Assembly: GCF_002954775.1 (NCBI RefSeq)
Contig: NZ_PJME01000008.1
Span: 243,806 to 307,805, forward strand
Length of the DNA stretch: 64,000 nt
Source: Streptomyces geranii
Lineage (GTDB): Bacteria > Actinomycetota > Actinomycetes > Streptomycetales > Streptomycetaceae
Reading direction: 5' to 3'
Shown here: positions 63,186 through 64,000 of the stretch, piece by piece
Layout of the letters: each line of letters starts with the position of its first letter
Position numbering within the stretch: the first letter of the stretch is position 1
Position numbers and translations under genes: made by a program
Notes under the pieces: model-generated
What the model was told of the DNA's origin: nothing
The model's input: the letters and a program-made list of their open reading frames with translations, nothing else
The model's database searches: none

Positions 63186-63797
63186 CTATACCCAACCCCG
63201 AAGCCGTGCGATCCGTACCGCCGCATGCCGGTTCTCCGCCCCGAGTTTCGAGACGGCCGACGACAGGTAGTTCCGTACGGTCCCCTGCGACAGGGCGGCC
63301 CGCTCGGCGATCTCGGCGACCGGGGCGCCGTCGGCGGCGAGTTCGAGCACCTCGGCCTCGCGCGAGGTCAGCGGCGAGTCCCCGGCGGAGATCGCGTCGG
63401 CGGCCAACTCGGGGTCGACGTAACGGTTTCCGGCGTGCACGGTACGGATGATCTCGGCGAGCCGCTGCGCGCTGACCGTCTTCGGGACGAACCCCCGCAC
63501 ACCCGCCTCAAGCGCCCGCTTCAGATGCCCGGGGCGGCCATGGCTGGTGACGATCAGCACCCGGCACTCCGGGAGTTCGGCCCGTAGCGATGTGGCGACC
63601 TTCACACCGTCGGCGCCCGGCATCTCCAGATCGAGCACGGCGACGTCGGGGCGATGCGCCCGGGCCATCGCCAGCGCCTCGGGCCCGGTGGCGGCCTCGG
63701 CGACGACCACGAGATCGTCCTCCAGCGCGAGCAGCGCGGCCAGCGCACCCCGGATGAGGTGCTCGTCGTCGGCCAGCAACAGCCGCACCCCACTCAT
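63186..63797 (-). CDS. NarL/FixJ-family response regulator
   Basis: 203 aa. Receiver domain with acidic pocket LLADDEH and phospho-acceptor Asp in VAVLDLEMPG (~residue 55), Thr/Lys switch residues in VTSHGR and VPKTVS, then a LuxR-type HTH (LTSREAEVLELAADG...AEIAERAALSQGTVRNYLS). Overall like DesR regulators that respond to membrane state. Its ATG overlaps the stop of the upstream kinase gene (ATGA), so the pair is co-expressed. Confidence 0.9.
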   Translation of the reverse strand: MSGVRLLLADDEHLIRGALAALLALEDDLVVVAEAATGPEALAMARAHRPDVAVLDLEMPGADGVKVATSLRAELPECRVLIVTSHGRPGHLKRALEAGVRGFVPKTVSAQRLAEIIRTVHAGNRYVDPELAADAISAGDSPLTSREAEVLELAADGAPVAEIAERAALSQGTVRNYLSSAVSKLGAENRHAAVRIARLRGWV

Positions 63798-64000
63798 GAA
63801 GTCACCTCACTCACAACGAACCCGCCGCCAGCCCCCGACCCGGAGCCGGACCCGGACCCAGCCCCCGACCCGGACCCGGACCCAGCCCCCGACCCAGACC
63901 CGGAATCCGACCCAGACCCGGACCCCGACCCAGACCCCGACCCAGACCCGGAATCCGACCCAGACCCGGACCCCGACCCAGACCCCGACCCAGACCCGGA
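63794..64000 (-). CDS. C-terminal end of a sensor kinase with a Gly-Ser repeat tail (partial)
   Basis: Reading leftward from the window edge, one frame encodes only Ser-Gly repeats with rare Asp and Ala for about 55 codons, then GGFVVSEVTS and TGA overlapping the response-regulator start. Position and overlap identify it as the histidine kinase partner; the catalytic domains are outside the window. The tail is encoded by GACCCGGAC/GACCCAGAC units. Confidence 0.7.
   Translation of the reverse strand, partial: SGSGSGSGSGSGSGSDSGSGSGSGSGSGSGSDSGSGSGAGSGSGSGAGSGSGSGSGAGGGFVVSEVTS

Noticed and set aside
63826..64000. A clt/TRS locus of a conjugative element
   Set aside because: GACCCGGA-like units are present, but the frame is open and fits a Gly-Ser kinase tail, and no transfer gene is nearby.

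Overview
The window is high-GC actinobacterial DNA, almost certainly from a Streptomyces chromosome. The signs are strongly G/C-biased third codon positions, frequent GTG starts and ATGA/GTGA gene overlaps, bldA-type TTA rarity, the core block ffs-dnaX-purD-purC, and an integrated element of the actinomycete AICE type. Every call was made by reading the sequence and recalling protein families; no search was run.

Left part (1-32.8 kb). The left edge holds the 3' end of a low-GC alpha-solenoid gene. Next to it is a 47-codon stub whose first ~32 residues look like the start of a HhH-GPD DNA glycosylase, so the left edge appears to be the end of a second island inserted into that gene. Then come: a coupled DUF985 cupin / SDR / CopC-CopD copper operon; a McrBC methyl-dependent restriction pair (minus) behind a GT87-like membrane glycosyltransferase; a five-gene galactoside operon (lipoprotein, two permeases, GH36 alpha-galactosidase, GH42 beta-galactosidase); a Cys-rich DnaJ-like membrane protein; an epoxide-hydrolase-like enzyme; an alpha-carbonic anhydrase; a leucine-rich-repeat-variant protein; a minus-strand rutA / cysteine hydrolase / ATP-grasp operon; a large GAF-PAS-PAS-GAF-SpoIIE-HATPase phosphatase with a TTA codon; a secreted RTX-type protein; and several small or poorly known genes.

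Integrated element (32,807-51,166). It lies at the 3' end of tRNA-Ser(GGA) and is bounded by 88-bp perfect direct repeats. Left arm, minus strand: a low-GC KAP P-loop NTPase and a coupled HTH regulator / PP2C phosphatase pair. A divergent promoter region with a 15-bp inverted operator separates it from the right arm, plus strand: small conserved AICE genes, a DUF6284-like protein, a Pycsar-effector-like membrane protein, SpdB-like proteins, an RRQRL-type zinc protein, an FtsK/TraB translocase followed by clt-like octamer repeats, a DpdA/TGT-like protein coupled to a cytosine-C5 methyltransferase-like protein, a prim-pol, a helicase-like ATPase, a cluster of TGCGTCAT octamers, xis and int. These cover replication, conjugal DNA transfer, excision and integration, and the element carries possible defence or DNA-modification cargo.

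Right part (51.1-64 kb). Core chromosome: tRNA-Ser(GGA), the SRP RNA gene ffs (overlapped antisense by the 3' end of a histidine phosphatase / multi-TM fusion gene), dnaX, purD, a degenerate M48-like membrane protein, an N,N-dimethylformamidase-like protein, purC, tRNA-Gly(GCC), a NarL-type response regulator and the Gly-Ser-repeat tail of its partner kinase. Long intergenic stretches around purD and before the dimethylformamidase-like gene carry dispersed Streptomyces-type repeats.

The strongest candidates for something undescribed are in the element: the DpdA-like / C5-methyltransferase pair, the HTH/PP2C pair with its mirrored operator, and the Pycsar-effector-like protein without a cyclase.
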